Notes under the pieces: model-generated | What the model was told of the DNA's origin: nothing | Seen by the model: only the letters and a program-made list of their open reading frames with translations | Databases searched by the model: none | Program-made: the position numbers and the translations under genes | Shown here: positions 12,511-24,109 of the stretch, in pieces | Position numbering within the stretch: the first letter of the stretch is position 1 | How the letters are laid out: every line of letters starts with the position of its first letter | NCBI GenBank assembly: GCA_014654535.1 | Contig: BNBA01000015.1 | Span: 39,240 to 103,239 of the forward strand | Reading direction: 5' to 3' | DNA length: 64,000 nt | Source: Xanthomonas boreopolis | GTDB lineage: Bacteria; Pseudomonadota; Gammaproteobacteria; Xanthomonadales; Xanthomonadaceae

Positions 12511-12812
12511 GAAAGCCCGAAAGACCGCAAAAAAAGCATCAGGTCGCGTCAGTCAGGCCCGGCAGGGCGCGTCCCCGAGCCGCTCCCCGCGCCCGAGCCG
12601 CCGCTCAGCCGGGCAGGATCATCGCCAGCGCCACCTTATCTGCCGAAGAAGTAGCTGGAGCCGGGGCCCGGGTTTCGGGACTGGGCCCGGGACAGCGACG
12701 GGCCTGCTCCGGGTCGAGTGCCGTGGTGGGAAGGGCTTCGATGAAGCCGGGACTCGGGGCCGGGGATCCGGAGCCGGGCCAGCGACAAGCCGGCCCCGGA
12801 TCGAGTGTCGTT

Positions 12813-12877
12813 GTGGGAGGGACTTCAGTCCCGACGGGCTTTACTGGCCTGCTGTCGGGACTGAAGTCCCTCCCACA
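12813..12877. repeat. Inverted REP pair (BIME-like), copy 3
   Basis: Same structure as the copy at 12090, with complete arms GTGGGAGGGACTTCAGTCCC and the inverse ending CTCCCACA. Confidence 0.88.
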
Positions 12878-12970
12878 GAAAGCCCGAAAGACCGCAAAAA
12901 AGCATCGGGTCGCGTCAGTCAGGCCCGGCAGGGCGCGTCCCCGAGCAGCTCCCCGCGCCCGAGCCGCCGC

Positions 12971-13345
12971 TCAGCCGGGCAGGATCATCGCCAGCGCCAC
13001 CTTGCGGCCCTCGCTGGCGAGCACGTTGTAGGTGCGGGCGGCGGCGGCGTTGGTCATCGCTTCGATGCCGATGCCGCGGGTCAGGCAAGCCGCCATCACT
13101 TCCGGCGGCGGGAAGCCCTGGCTTTCACCCGTGCCCAGCAACACCAGCGCGGGCGCCAGCTCCAGCACCGGTTGCATGTGCGCAGCGGTGAGCTGGTCGA
13201 GCGCGGCCACCGGCCAGGCCTCGACCAGTTTCTCGGGGGTCAGCAGGAAGCTCCGCCGCAGGACCTGCTCGTTGACCTTGGCCTGGGTGCCATCGGCCGA
13301 GCGCAGCGCGTAGGTGTAGTCGGGATGTTCCTGGTTCAGTTGCAT
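12971..13345 (-). CDS. Mth938-like domain protein (DUF498)
   Basis: The protein is 124 residues and a single Mth938-like domain. The core VLLGTGESQGFPPPEVMAAC, the following GIGIEAMTNAAAARTYNVL and the basic end EGRKVALAMILPG are the family signature. Eukaryotic relatives include NDUFAF3, a complex I assembly factor; the bacterial role is unknown. Its 3' end was copied into the tandem repeat. It lies 8 nt downstream of the YhbY gene on the same strand, so the two are likely cotranscribed. Confidence 0.85.
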   Translation of the reverse strand: MQLNQEHPDYTYALRSADGTQAKVNEQVLRRSFLLTPEKLVEAWPVAALDQLTAAHMQPVLELAPALVLLGTGESQGFPPPEVMAACLTRGIGIEAMTNAAAARTYNVLASEGRKVALAMILPG

Positions 13346-13353
13346 GGAACCAC

Positions 13354-13659
13354 TCAGGCGCGCGGCAGGACGATCTGGCGCTTTTCCTTGCTGGGCCGGT
13401 AGAGGATCGCGGTATGCCCGATCCGCTGGACCAGCGCGCTGCCGGTCTGCCCGACGATGTCGGCGATCATGGCATCGCGCACCTCGCGATCGTCCGCGCC
13501 AACCTTCACCTTCACCAGCTCGTGCCGCTCCAGCACCTCGTCCAGCTCCGCCAGGAACGCGGGCGTGACCCCCTTGCCTCCGGTCTGGAGCAGCGCCTTG
13601 AGGTCGTGGGCCTGGCCGCGCAGGAAACGGGTCTGGGCGGGGGTGAGAGCGATGGACAT
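13354..13659 (-). CDS. yhbY: YhbY family RNA-binding protein (CRM domain)
   Basis: The protein is 101 residues and one CRM domain with the GxxG loop in LLQTGGKGVTPAF and the VKVKVGADDREVRD segment. YhbY-type proteins bind pre-50S ribosomal particles. The start at 13659 (MSIALTPAQTRFLRGQAH) is the family N-terminus; sequence in frame upstream overlaps the divergent rlmE and is not coding. It is divergent from rlmE with only 64 nt between the starts, as in many Proteobacteria. Confidence 0.92.
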   Translation of the reverse strand: MSIALTPAQTRFLRGQAHDLKALLQTGGKGVTPAFLAELDEVLERHELVKVKVGADDREVRDAMIADIVGQTGSALVQRIGHTAILYRPSKEKRQIVLPRA

Positions 13660-13723
13660 GCAGGAGAAAGGGAAGCCAAGGGGGTTCAGGGTATCATGAC
13701 GCCCCCTCAGGTCCCCCAGCCCG

Positions 13724-14353
13724 ATGTCCCGCAGCAAGAGCAGCCAGCGTTGGCTCAAGGAACATTTCTCCGACCCCTTCGTGAAGAAGGCCCAGGCCGA
13801 AGGCATGCGTTCGCGCGCGGCCTACAAGCTGGAGGAGCTGCTGGAGCGGGATCGCCTGTTGAAGCCGGACATGGTGGTCGTCGACCTCGGTGCGGCGCCG
13901 GGCGGGTGGTCGCAACAGGTCCGCAAGCAGATGGGCGATCGCGGCCGGGTGCTGGCGCTGGACATCCTGGACATGCCGCCGCTGGCCGGCGTGGAGTTCC
14001 TGCACGGCGACTTCAGGGAGGAGGCGGTCCTGGCCCGTTTCGAGGAAATGCTCGGCGGCGAGCCGGTGGACCTTGTGCTGTCGGACATGGCCCCCAATAA
14101 GAGCGGTATGGATGCGGTCGACCAGCCGCGGATGATGCACTTGGCTGAATTGGCGATGGATTTCGCCGACAACCACCTGAAGCCGGGCGGGGCGTTCCTG
14201 ATCAAGCTGTTCCAGGGCGTCGGGTTCGACGACTACGTCCGCGAGCTGCGCCGGCGCTACGACAAGGTGTCCATCCGCAAGCCCCAGGCGTCGCGCAAGC
14301 GTTCACCCGAGGTTTATGCCCTTGGCCAGGGCAAGCGTGCCCAGATCAAGTAA
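13724..14353 (+). CDS. rlmE: 23S rRNA 2'-O-methyltransferase RlmE (FtsJ/RrmJ)
   Basis: Methylates the 2'-OH of U2552 in 23S rRNA in late 50S assembly. The protein is 209 residues. It shows [14 protein letters not shown] (catalytic Lys), the SAM motif [26 protein letters not shown] (catalytic Asp) and FLIKLFQG (catalytic Lys). The N-terminus [24 protein letters not shown] is typical. It stands in the usual order yhbY / rlmE-ftsH. Confidence 0.97.
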   Translation: MSRSKSSQRWLKEHFSDPFVKKAQAEGMRSRAAYKLEELLERDRLLKPDMVVVDLGAAPGGWSQQVRKQMGDRGRVLALDILDMPPLAGVEFLHGDFREEAVLARFEEMLGGEPVDLVLSDMAPNKSGMDAVDQPRMMHLAELAMDFADNHLKPGGAFLIKLFQGVGFDDYVRELRRRYDKVSIRKPQASRKRSPEVYALGQGKRAQIK

Positions 14354-14402
14354 GCTGCCCCAAGAACCAATAGAGTAACGAGCGAGAGGGACACCGGAGC
14401 CA

Positions 14403-16340
<1,938 letters not shown>

Positions 16341-16364
16341 TCCGGCCGGTCGCCATGAACGGGA

Positions 16365-16397
16365 GGGCGCGCAGGCAGCTGCGCGCCCTTCGCTTTT
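16365..16397 (+). terminator. Rho-independent terminator after ftsH
   Basis: GGGCGCGCAG at 16365-16374 pairs with CTGCGCGCCC at 16379-16388 over a GCAG loop, followed by TTCGCTTTT. Confidence 0.75.
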
Positions 16398-16442
16398 GAG
16401 GGCATTGGGCATTCGCGCGCAGGTCGGCGAAAATGCCGGTCC

Positions 16443-16640
16443 ATGCATCGCGAGGTCGCCATGTCGCCGCCATCCACGGAAACCCCGTCGTACACGCTGG
16501 AAATCGTCATCGCCACCTGCGTGGGCGCGACGCTGGGGCTGTTGACCGACAACATCCCGCTCGGCACCGGCGTGGGCATCGCGCTGGGCTGCCTGTTGAG
16601 CGTGATCAAGGTCGTCCGTACGCAGAAGAAGGACAAGTGA
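16443..16640 (+). CDS. Small membrane protein upstream of folP
   Basis: The protein is 65 residues (59 if the in-frame ATG at 16461 is used). It has two short hydrophobic, glycine-rich stretches (VIATCVGATLGLLT and GTGVGIALGCLLSVI) and a basic end VRTQKKDK, so a helical hairpin with the tail in the cytoplasm is likely. I recognise no family. The stop codon overlaps the folP ATG (TGATG in the order ...AAGTGATG), which argues for real, coupled translation. Confidence 0.65.
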   Translation: MHREVAMSPPSTETPSYTLEIVIATCVGATLGLLTDNIPLGTGVGIALGCLLSVIKVVRTQKKDK

Positions 16641-17536
16641 TGTTCGATACCCGGCCGACGCTGGATTGCGGCGGGCGCCCGCTCGCGCTGGACCGTCCGC
16701 AGGTGATGGGCATCGTCAACGTGACGCCGGATTCGTTTTCCGACGGCGGGCGCCACGACACCCTGGACGCCGCCATCGCGCACGGGCTGCGGCTGGTGGA
16801 GGAGGGCGCGGCGATCCTGGACATCGGCGGCGAATCGACCCGGCCCGGCGCCGAGCCGGTCGGGGTGGAGGAAGAACTGCGCCGGGTGGTCCCGGTGATC
16901 GAGTCGCTGGCTGCGCGGGTCGAAGTGCCGATCAGCGTGGACACCTTCAAGCCGGAGGTGATGCGCGCGGCGGTCGCCGCCGGCGCGGGCATGATCAACG
17001 ACATCCGCGCGCTGAGGGAGCCGGGCGCCCTCGACGCGGCGGCGCAGCTGGGCGTGCCGGTGGTGCTGATGCACATGCAGGGCGAGCCGCGCTCGATGCA
17101 GCAGGCGCCCCACTACGACGACGTGGTCGCCGAGGTGCACCGTTTCCTGGCCGAGCGGATCTTCGCCGCGGAGATGGCGGGAATCGACAAGCGCCGGCTC
17201 GTGCTCGACCCGGGCTTCGGTTTCGGCAAGACCACCGCGCACAACCTGCAGTTGCTGGGCGAGCTGGAGCGTTTCGCCGGCTTCGGGCTGCCGATCCTGG
17301 CCGGGCTGTCGCGCAAGCGCAGCATCGGCGAACTGACCGGGCGCGAGGCGCCTGCCGAGCGCGTCCATGGCTCGGTGGCGGCGCACCTGATTGCGATCCA
17401 GCGTGGCGCGGGCATCGTGCGCGTGCACGATGTCGCGGCCACCGTCGATGCGCTGAAGGTGTTGGCGGCGCTTCCGCCCAAGGCGGCAGCCACGGCATCT
17501 CCGGCCGCGGCGATCCGCTGGCCCGACGACGAATGA
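16640..17536 (+). CDS. folP: Dihydropteroate synthase
   Basis: Condenses p-aminobenzoate with hydroxymethyl-dihydropterin diphosphate in folate synthesis; the sulfonamide target. The protein is 298 residues. Motifs are [58 protein letters not shown] and the C-terminal VRVHDVAAT. The ATG at 16640 overlaps the stop codon of the small membrane protein. The C-terminal 25 residues ([12 protein letters not shown] type) are a low-complexity extension. miaA follows; glmM, the usual neighbour elsewhere, is absent. Confidence 0.96.
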   Translation: MFDTRPTLDCGGRPLALDRPQVMGIVNVTPDSFSDGGRHDTLDAAIAHGLRLVEEGAAILDIGGESTRPGAEPVGVEEELRRVVPVIESLAARVEVPISVDTFKPEVMRAAVAAGAGMINDIRALREPGALDAAAQLGVPVVLMHMQGEPRSMQQAPHYDDVVAEVHRFLAERIFAAEMAGIDKRRLVLDPGFGFGKTTAHNLQLLGELERFAGFGLPILAGLSRKRSIGELTGREAPAERVHGSVAAHLIAIQRGAGIVRVHDVAATVDALKVLAALPPKAAATASPAAAIRWPDDE

Positions 17537-17582
17537 GCCTTCCCGCCTGCCGGCCGGCACGGCCCGGTGGGTAGGCCTTCGA

Positions 17583-18596
17583 ATGGCGACCATGCACGAC
17601 ACCCGCCCCCTTGCCATCGCCTTGATGGGGCCGACCGCCAGCGGCAAGACCGCGGCGGCGCTGGCGCTCGCGCGGCGTTGGGGAGGCGAGATCGTCAGCG
17701 TGGATTCGGCCCTGGTGTACCGCGGGCTGGATATCGGTGCGGCCAAGCCGGACCGCGCGATGCTGGCCGCGGCGCCGCACCACCTGATCGATATCTGCGA
17801 TCCGTGGCAGGCCTACTCGGCCGCGGACTTCGCCCGGGACGCGCGTGCGGCCATCGACGGGATCGTCGCGCGCGGGCGGTTGCCTATCCTGGCCGGCGGT
17901 ACCGGCCTGTACTTCCGGTCGCTGCTGACCGGGCTTTCGCAGATGCCGCAGGCCGACCCGCAGGTGCGCGCCCGCCTGGCGGCGGAGGCCGACGCGCGCG
18001 GATGGCCAGCCCTGCATGCCGAGCTGGCCCGGGTCGATCCGGTCGCGGCGGCGCGCATCCACGCTACCGATCCGCAACGGATCCAGCGCGCCTTGGAGGT
18101 CTATCGCCTGACCGGGCGCCCGATCAGCGAGTGGCAGGCCATGCCGCCGCCGCCGCGCCTGCCGCTGCGGGTGCTCAAGCTGGTGCTCGCGCCGCGCGCG
18201 CGCGCCGTCCTGCACGCGCGCATCGAGCGCCGGTTCGACGCGATGCTGGCGGACGGATTCCTGGACGAGGTCCGCGCGCTGAGGGCCATGCCGGAGATGA
18301 CGCGGGTCGCCAGGCCGCTCGACCTGCCGGCGGTGCGGGCGGTCGGCTACCGGCAGGCCTGGGAACACCTAGACGGGCGCTGGGGCGCGGCGGAATTCCG
18401 CGAGCGGGCGATCCACGCCACCCGGCAACTGGCCAAGCGCCAGCTGACCTGGCTGCGCGGGGAGCTGGACGCGCGCTGGTTCGACCCCGAGAGCGACGCC
18501 GGACGCGTGGATGAGGCCGTCGCCGTATTCCTTTCACATCGACCCGGGGACCATAACGGGCTCCAGGACACTGCCAGCGGGCCCAAGGCCGTGTAA
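17583..18596 (+). CDS. miaA: tRNA dimethylallyltransferase MiaA
   Basis: Adds the isopentenyl group to A37 of UNN-reading tRNAs. The protein is 337 residues. The P-loop GPTASGKT is at 16-23, followed by [39 protein letters not shown] and [13 protein letters not shown]. The C-terminal AVGYRQAW segment is typical. miaA-hfq-hflX is the conserved order in Gammaproteobacteria. Confidence 0.96.
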   Translation: MATMHDTRPLAIALMGPTASGKTAAALALARRWGGEIVSVDSALVYRGLDIGAAKPDRAMLAAAPHHLIDICDPWQAYSAADFARDARAAIDGIVARGRLPILAGGTGLYFRSLLTGLSQMPQADPQVRARLAAEADARGWPALHAELARVDPVAAARIHATDPQRIQRALEVYRLTGRPISEWQAMPPPPRLPLRVLKLVLAPRARAVLHARIERRFDAMLADGFLDEVRALRAMPEMTRVARPLDLPAVRAVGYRQAWEHLDGRWGAAEFRERAIHATRQLAKRQLTWLRGELDARWFDPESDAGRVDEAVAVFLSHRPGDHNGLQDTASGPKAV

Positions 18597-18668
18597 CATC
18601 CGGGGTCCGGAAACCGGCTGGGGAAAAGCAGGTGTCGACCGGGCCCAATAAGAACAATCAATAATTAA

Positions 18669-18962
<294 letters not shown>

Positions 18963-18976
18963 GTTCGAGGTGATGC

Positions 18977-20290
18977 GTGTTTGACCGTTCGCGCAAGGGC
19001 GAGCACGCGCTGTTGATCCAGCCCCACGCGGGCGGGCCTGCCGAGGAGGACGTGCTGGAGGAGTTCGCCGACCTGGCGCGCTCCGCCGGCGCGAGCGTGG
19101 CCGCGACGCTGACCGCGCGCATCGACCGGCCGAGCCCGTCCACCCTCATCGGCAGCGGCAAGCTGGAAGAGGTCAAGGCCGCCGCCGACGCCACCGGCGC
19201 CGACCTGGTGCTGGTGAACCACCAGCTCACCCCGGTGCAGGAGCGCAACCTGGAGAAGTACCTGCAGCGGCGCGTGATCGACCGCACCGGGCTGATCCTG
19301 GACATCTTCGCCCAGCGTGCGCGCAGCCACGAGGGCAAGCTGCAGGTGGAACTTGCGCAGCTCCGCCACCTGGCGACGCGATTGGTGCGTGGCTGGACCC
19401 ACCTGGAGCGCCAGCGCGGCGGCTCGATCGGGTTGCGCGGCCCTGGCGAGACCCAGCTCGAGACCGACCGCCGCCTGCTGCAGAAGCGGGTGGAGCAACT
19501 GCAGAAGCGGCTGGACAAGGTCGAGGTGCAGCGCACCCAGATGCGCCGCGCGCGCGTGCGCAGCGAGCTGCCGCGCGTGGCGCTGGTGGGCTATACCAAT
19601 GCCGGCAAGTCGACCCTGTTCAACGCCTTGACCGGCGCGGAGGCCTACGCGGCGGACCAACTGTTCGCCACGCTGGACCCGACCGTGCGCCGCATCGCGC
19701 TGCCGGGCGGGCACGTGGTGCTCGCCGACACCGTCGGCTTCGTGCGCGACCTGCCGCACGAACTGGTGGCGGCATTCCGCTCGACCCTGTCGGAAGCGCG
19801 CGAGGCGGACCTGCTGCTGCACGTGGTCGATGCGGCCGATCCGTTGCGCGAGGACCGCATCCGCCAGGTCGACGAGGTGCTGCACGCGGTGGGCGCGGGC
19901 GAACTGCCGCAGTTGCTGGTGTTCAACAAGATCGACCGCATCGAGGGCGCCGAAGTGCGGCACGACGCGCAGGATGGCGTGCCGGACGAGGCGCGGCGCG
20001 AGCGGGTCTGGATTTCCGCGCGCGGCGGCGACGGCCTGGACCTGCTGCGCGAAGTGCTGGCGCGCCGGCTCAATCTCCAGCACGTGCAGGGCACGTTGCG
20101 CTTGCCGGCGTCGGCTGGCCGGCTGCGCTCGCGGCTGCATGCGCTGGACGTGGTGCGCGGCGAACGGGCCGACGAACACGGCTGGCTGATCGACGTGGAC
20201 TTGCCGCTGGCCGAGGCCGAGCGGCTCGCCGCCGGGCGCGATGGCGAGCCGGTGCGGGCCTTGCTGCCGCAGCCGGCGCGGGAGTGGTAG
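18977..20290 (+). CDS. hflX: Ribosome-associated GTPase HflX
   Basis: GTPase that splits stalled ribosomes under stress. The protein is 437 residues. The N-terminal HflX domain includes STLIGSGKLEEVK and LVLVNHQLTPVQERNLEK. A linker GETQLETDRRLL precedes the G domain. The G motifs are GYTNAGKST (about 204-212), DTVGFVRDLP and FNKID. The start codon is GTG, 14 nt after the hfq stop codon (MFDRSRKGEHALLIQ). The C-terminal domain is present. Confidence 0.96.
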   Translation: MFDRSRKGEHALLIQPHAGGPAEEDVLEEFADLARSAGASVAATLTARIDRPSPSTLIGSGKLEEVKAAADATGADLVLVNHQLTPVQERNLEKYLQRRVIDRTGLILDIFAQRARSHEGKLQVELAQLRHLATRLVRGWTHLERQRGGSIGLRGPGETQLETDRRLLQKRVEQLQKRLDKVEVQRTQMRRARVRSELPRVALVGYTNAGKSTLFNALTGAEAYAADQLFATLDPTVRRIALPGGHVVLADTVGFVRDLPHELVAAFRSTLSEAREADLLLHVVDAADPLREDRIRQVDEVLHAVGAGELPQLLVFNKIDRIEGAEVRHDAQDGVPDEARRERVWISARGGDGLDLLREVLARRLNLQHVQGTLRLPASAGRLRSRLHALDVVRGERADEHGWLIDVDLPLAEAERLAAGRDGEPVRALLPQPAREW

Positions 20291-20419
20291 CGCCCTGGGC
20301 ATGCGCCCCGGGGCGGCAGGACCGGTAGGCGGGGGATCCGGGCGGCACGGCGTGCCGGGGCATTCACTTCGCCTGGCGCATGATCGCCCGGAGTCCAGGG
20401 CCATCACGGAGTTCCTCCG

Positions 20420-21727
20420 ATGTCCGAGCAGCCGGTCGCCGCGGTTCCGCACTACACCGCCGAGGAAAAACGCCATCGCGTGTTCGCGATCATGGCGGCG
20501 TCCTCGGGCAACCTGGTGGAGTGGTTCGACTTCTATGTCTATGCGTTCTGCGCGATCTACTTCGCCGCCGAGTTCTTCCCCAAGGGCGATACCACCGCGC
20601 AGTTGCTGAACACGGCCGGCGTGTTCGCGGCCGGGTTCCTGATGCGCCCGATCGGCGGATGGCTGTTCGGGCGCGTCGCCGACCGCTACGGGCGCAAGTC
20701 CTCGATGCTGATCTCGGTGTCGATGATGTGCGGCGGCTCGCTGATGATCGCGTGCCTGCCGACCCACGCCCAGATCGGCGCCCTGGCCCCGGCGCTGCTG
20801 TTGGTCGCGCGCCTGGTCCAGGGGCTGTCCGTCGGCGGCGAGTACGGCACCACGGCCACCTACATGAGCGAGGTGGCGTTGCGGGGCCAGCGCGGCTTCT
20901 TCTCCTCGTTCCAGTACGTGACCCTGATCGGCGGCCAGTTGCTGGCGGTACTGGTGATCGTGGCGATGGAGGCGCTGTTGTCCGAGCAGGAGATCCGCGC
21001 GTGGGGCTGGCGCGTGCCGTTCGTGATCGGCGCGATCGCGGCGGTGGTGTCGGTGCTGCTGCGGCGCACGCTCCGCGAGACCCAGCGCGAGGACGTGCGC
21101 AAGGGGAAGGACGCGGGATCGCTCGGCGCGCTGTTCCGGCGCCACAAGGCGGCGTTCTTCACCGTGCTGGGCTACACCGCCGGCGGCTCCCTGATCTTCT
21201 ACACCTTCACCACGTACATGCAGAAGTTCCTGGTCAACACGGTGCACCTGCCGATCAAGACCGCCAGCTTCGTGATGACCGGGGCGCTGTTCCTGTACAT
21301 GTGCATGCAGCCGGCGTTCGGCATGCTGTCCGACCGCATCGGCCGCCGCAACAACATGCTGATCTTCGGCGCGCTCGGCGCGCTGACCACGGTGCCGATC
21401 CTGACCGCCTTGCAGCATGTCGCCAACCCGGTCGCCGCCTTCGCGCTGATCGTGCTGGCGCTGGCGATCGTCAGCTTCTATACCTCGGTCGCCGGCATCG
21501 TGAAGGCCGAGATGTTTCCGCCGGAAGTGCGCGCGCTCGGCGTGGGGCTGGCCTACGCGGTGGGCAACGCGATCTTCGGCGGTTCGGCCGAGTACGTCGC
21601 GCTGGGCCTGAAGAAGCTGGGCCACGAGCCGGCGTTCTTCTGGTACGTCACCGCGATGATGGTGGTGACGTTCCTGGTCAGCCTGCGCCTGCCCAGGCAG
21701 GCGGCGTACCTCCACCACGACCATTGA
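20420..21727 (+). CDS. MFS dicarboxylate/alpha-ketoglutarate:H+ symporter (KgtP-like)
   Basis: Major facilitator of the metabolite:H+ symporter family, 435 residues with about 12 membrane segments. The opening [17 protein letters not shown] is the family hallmark. [14 protein letters not shown] (loop 2-3 motif) and [20 protein letters not shown] match the KgtP subgroup, so 2-oxoglutarate is the best guess for substrate. ShiA- or ProP-like substrates are not excluded. It has a clear GGAG start region and stands alone. Confidence 0.88.
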   Translation: MSEQPVAAVPHYTAEEKRHRVFAIMAASSGNLVEWFDFYVYAFCAIYFAAEFFPKGDTTAQLLNTAGVFAAGFLMRPIGGWLFGRVADRYGRKSSMLISVSMMCGGSLMIACLPTHAQIGALAPALLLVARLVQGLSVGGEYGTTATYMSEVALRGQRGFFSSFQYVTLIGGQLLAVLVIVAMEALLSEQEIRAWGWRVPFVIGAIAAVVSVLLRRTLRETQREDVRKGKDAGSLGALFRRHKAAFFTVLGYTAGGSLIFYTFTTYMQKFLVNTVHLPIKTASFVMTGALFLYMCMQPAFGMLSDRIGRRNNMLIFGALGALTTVPILTALQHVANPVAAFALIVLALAIVSFYTSVAGIVKAEMFPPEVRALGVGLAYAVGNAIFGGSAEYVALGLKKLGHEPAFFWYVTAMMVVTFLVSLRLPRQAAYLHHDH

Positions 21728-21735
21728 GCATGAAC

Positions 21736-21763
21736 GCCGGTGCGCCGCCGAAGGCGCACCGGC
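21736..21763 (+). terminator. Stem-loop after the KgtP-like gene
   Basis: GCCGGTGCGCC at 21736-21746 pairs perfectly with GGCGCACCGGC at 21753-21763 over a GCCGAA loop. There is no T run, so termination is uncertain; it may mainly stabilise the mRNA end. Confidence 0.4.
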
Positions 21764-21829
21764 CGGCGGCGGCAGACATGGCTTGCGAATTCGGTTAAAA
21801 GACGGGCCTGGTCCATCGGCGCGAGATCC

Positions 21830-22324
21830 ATGCCCATTCCTTCCGATCCAGAGCTGCGCGTGCTTTCCGAAACGCTGGGGGCGCAACTGCTCGACCGGCG
21901 CGAACATCTCGTCGCGGCGGAAAGCTGCACCGGCGGTTGGATCGCCAAGGCGATGACCGATGTGGCCGGTTCCTCGGCGTGGTTCGATTGCGGCATGGTC
22001 GCCTACAGCTACGAAGCCAAGCAGGCGCTGCTGGGCGTGCGCCCGCAGACGCTGGAGACGCATGGCGCGGTCAGCCGCGAGACGGCGATCGAGATGGTGT
22101 CGGGGGCGCTGGCCAATTCCGGGGCGAGCATCGCCGTGGCGGTCACCGGCATCGCCGGCCCCGGCGGCGGCAGCGCCGGCAAGCCCGTGGGCACGGTCTG
22201 GATCGGCTGGAAGCGGCGCGGCGGCTACGCCAGCGCGGAAGTGTTCCACTTCGACGGCGATCGCGATGCCGTGCGCCGGCAGACCGTCGCCGCGGCACTG
22301 CGGGGTTTGAGCGCGCTGCTGTGA
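21830..22324 (+). CDS. pncC: Nicotinamide-nucleotide amidohydrolase PncC (CinA C-terminal domain)
   Basis: Deamidates NMN to nicotinate mononucleotide in NAD recycling. The protein is 164 residues, i.e. only the CinA C-terminal domain. The signature is AESCTGGWIAKAMTDVAGSS with FDCGMVAYSYEAKQ, then AVTGIAGPGGGSAGKPVGTVW. The ATG at 21830 matches the usual length; in-frame sequence back to 21740 lacks a start context. It lies close to lexA and recA, as cinA-type genes often do. Confidence 0.92.
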   Translation: MPIPSDPELRVLSETLGAQLLDRREHLVAAESCTGGWIAKAMTDVAGSSAWFDCGMVAYSYEAKQALLGVRPQTLETHGAVSRETAIEMVSGALANSGASIAVAVTGIAGPGGGSAGKPVGTVWIGWKRRGGYASAEVFHFDGDRDAVRRQTVAAALRGLSALL

Positions 22325-22364
22325 GCATCGACGGCCTGCCGCGGCAGCGTGGAGTTCGCGCCCG

Positions 22365-24047
22365 ATGATGTGGGATGCGCTCGGCACGGTACGCGACCTG
22401 GGGCGGCTGCAGGAAATCGCCTCGGTGCTGATCCGCCATGGATTCGGCGACGTGGTGCGCCGCATCGGCCTGGCCGACGTGCTGGAACGGGCGGGGCGGC
22501 TGCTGCACTGGCACAACGGCGAAGGCATGTTGCGCATGTCCGCGGCCGTGCGGGTGCGGCGCGCCCTCGAGGAACTCGGGCCGACGTTCGTGAAGCTGGG
22601 GCAGGTACTGGCCACGCGCGTGGACCTGCTGCCGCCGGAATGGACCGACGAGCTTTCCCGCTTGCAGAACGCGGTGCCCGCGCTGCCGTTCGAGCGGATC
22701 CGCGACCAGTTGCTGGCCGACCTCGGCGTTCCGCCCGAGCAGGCGTTCGCGCGCTTCGACGAGAAGGCCCTGGCGGCGGCGTCGCTCGCGCAGACCCACC
22801 GTGCCTGGCTGCACGATGGCCGCGCCGTGGTGTTGAAGGTGCGCCGGCCGGGCATCCGCGAGGTGGTGGAAGCCGACCTGCGCTTGCTGGCGAGGCTGGC
22901 CGAGATCGTCGAGGCGCGCGCGCCGGACCTGCAGCGCTACCGACCGAAGGAGGTCGTCCACCAGTTCACGGTATCGCTGCGGCGGGAGCTGGACTTCGCC
23001 GCCGAGTGCCGCAACGCCGAGCGCATCGCCGCCAACTTCGCCGGCCATGCCGAGGTGGTCATCCCCGCCGTGCATTGGCAATGGACCTGCGAGAGCCTCA
23101 ACGTGCAGGATTTCGTCGATGGCATCCCCGGGCGCGACCTGGCGGCGGCCGATGCGGCGGGCCTCGACCGCGTGCAGCTGGCCAGGCTCGGCGCCGGCAT
23201 CGTGCTGAAGATGGTGCTCGAAGACGGCTGCTTCCACGCCGATCCGCATCCGGGCAACATCTTCTACATGCGCGACGGCCGCATCGCCATCATCGACTTC
23301 GGCATGGTCGGGCGCATTTCCGAGCAACGGCGCCAGCAGGTCGCGCAGTTGCTGTACGGCATGGTCGACCACGACGCCGAGATCGTCGTCGACGTGTTGC
23401 TGGAATGGGCCGCGGGCGGGATCGAGGTCGACGAGATGCGGCTGCAGCAGGACATCGGCACCTTCGTCGACCAGTACCGCGGCGTGCCGCTGAAGGAATT
23501 GCGGATCGGCGCGATGCTGGCCGACATCACCGCGATCCTGCGCGAGCACGCGCTGACCTTGCCCGCCGACCTGGCGCTGATGATCAAGGCGTTCCTGAGC
23601 CTGGAGGGCATGGGGCGCCAACTCGATCCCGATTTCGACATGGCCAGCGAGGCGCGGCCTTACCTGCAGCGGGCGCTGCTACAGCGCTTCGCGCCCGGCC
23701 AGGTGCTGCGGCGGGGCCGGCGCAGCCTGACCGGCGCCATCGACCTGGTCGGCAACCTGCCGCGCGACCTCAAGCGGCTGCTGCAGGCGGCCCGCCGCGG
23801 CCGCCTGCAACTGCATGTGGAAACCCAGTCGCTCAAGGCCTTCGGCGCCCAGATCAACCGCGCCGCCAACCGCCTGACCATGGGCATCGTCACCGCGGCC
23901 CTGGTGATCGGTTCCTCGATCGTGATGAACAGCGTGGGTGGCATTTCCAGCCGGTGGCTGCTGGCGATCGGCGTGACCGGCTTCGTCGGCGCCGCCCTGT
24001 GCGGCATCTGGATCCTGATCTCGATCTGGCGCAGCGGCAGGGACTGA
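22365..24047 (+). CDS. ubiB: UbiB/ABC1/AarF family atypical kinase
   Basis: ATPase of the ubiquinone synthesis machinery (family knowledge). The protein is 560 residues. It has the KxGQ motif in TFVKLGQVLATRVDLLPPEW near 73, an Ala-rich loop AAASLAQTH, VLKVRRPGI (ATP-binding Lys), ADPHPGNIF (catalytic Asp) and IIDFGMVGR near 310. Two C-terminal membrane helices follow (about 505-525 and 532-555). Its place next to lexA, away from ubiE/ubiJ, leaves open that it is a paralogue and not the principal UbiB. Confidence 0.87.
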   Translation: MMWDALGTVRDLGRLQEIASVLIRHGFGDVVRRIGLADVLERAGRLLHWHNGEGMLRMSAAVRVRRALEELGPTFVKLGQVLATRVDLLPPEWTDELSRLQNAVPALPFERIRDQLLADLGVPPEQAFARFDEKALAAASLAQTHRAWLHDGRAVVLKVRRPGIREVVEADLRLLARLAEIVEARAPDLQRYRPKEVVHQFTVSLRRELDFAAECRNAERIAANFAGHAEVVIPAVHWQWTCESLNVQDFVDGIPGRDLAAADAAGLDRVQLARLGAGIVLKMVLEDGCFHADPHPGNIFYMRDGRIAIIDFGMVGRISEQRRQQVAQLLYGMVDHDAEIVVDVLLEWAAGGIEVDEMRLQQDIGTFVDQYRGVPLKELRIGAMLADITAILREHALTLPADLALMIKAFLSLEGMGRQLDPDFDMASEARPYLQRALLQRFAPGQVLRRGRRSLTGAIDLVGNLPRDLKRLLQAARRGRLQLHVETQSLKAFGAQINRAANRLTMGIVTAALVIGSSIVMNSVGGISSRWLLAIGVTGFVGAALCGIWILISIWRSGRD

Positions 24048-24088
24048 CCGGCGGCGTCCGAGGCTATCGGGGCTTGCGGCTGCCTGAA

Positions 24089-24107
24089 TTAGTAGTAATA
24101 CTACTAA
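24089..24107. promoter_or_regulatory. LexA operator (SOS box) at the lexA start
   Basis: TTAGTAGTAATACTACTAA is a perfect 19-nt palindrome of the TTAG-N6-TACTA type reported for Xanthomonadaceae LexA. It ends 2 nt before the lexA ATG at 24110, so autoregulation is near certain. No Shine-Dalgarno sequence separates it from the start. Confidence 0.93.
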
Positions 24108-24109
24108 TC

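Larger units (their letters stand above)
12013..13002. repeat. Tandem triplication of the nlpD/Mth938 intergenic region
   Basis: Three head-to-tail units start at 12013, 12282 and 12637 (lengths about 269, 355 and 366). Each begins with the last 18 nt of nlpD (TATCTGCCGAAGAAGTAG) and ends with the last 30 or so nt of the convergent gene at 12971 (CAGGATCATCGCCAGCGCC). The internal junctions read CCACCTTATCTG, which joins the two gene ends with one shared T. Unit 1 lacks about 90 nt present in units 2 and 3. This fills the 940-nt stretch without intact genes; I see no CDS in it. Confidence 0.93.

Noticed and set aside
12031..12970. rpoS after nlpD
   Set aside because: nlpD is followed by rpoS in many Gammaproteobacteria. 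Here the downstream sequence is repeat DNA and no sigma factor frame is present.
12013..13002. Possible CRISPR array
   Set aside because: There are only three units of 269-366 nt, with no short repeat/spacer pattern and no cas genes. This is a tandem duplication.
11867..13402. Long plus-strand open frame running through the tandem repeats
   Set aside because: It starts inside nlpD and ends inside the yhbY gene region on the wrong strand. The repeat units are not multiples of three, and the translation repeats only in pieces. The repeat explains it.
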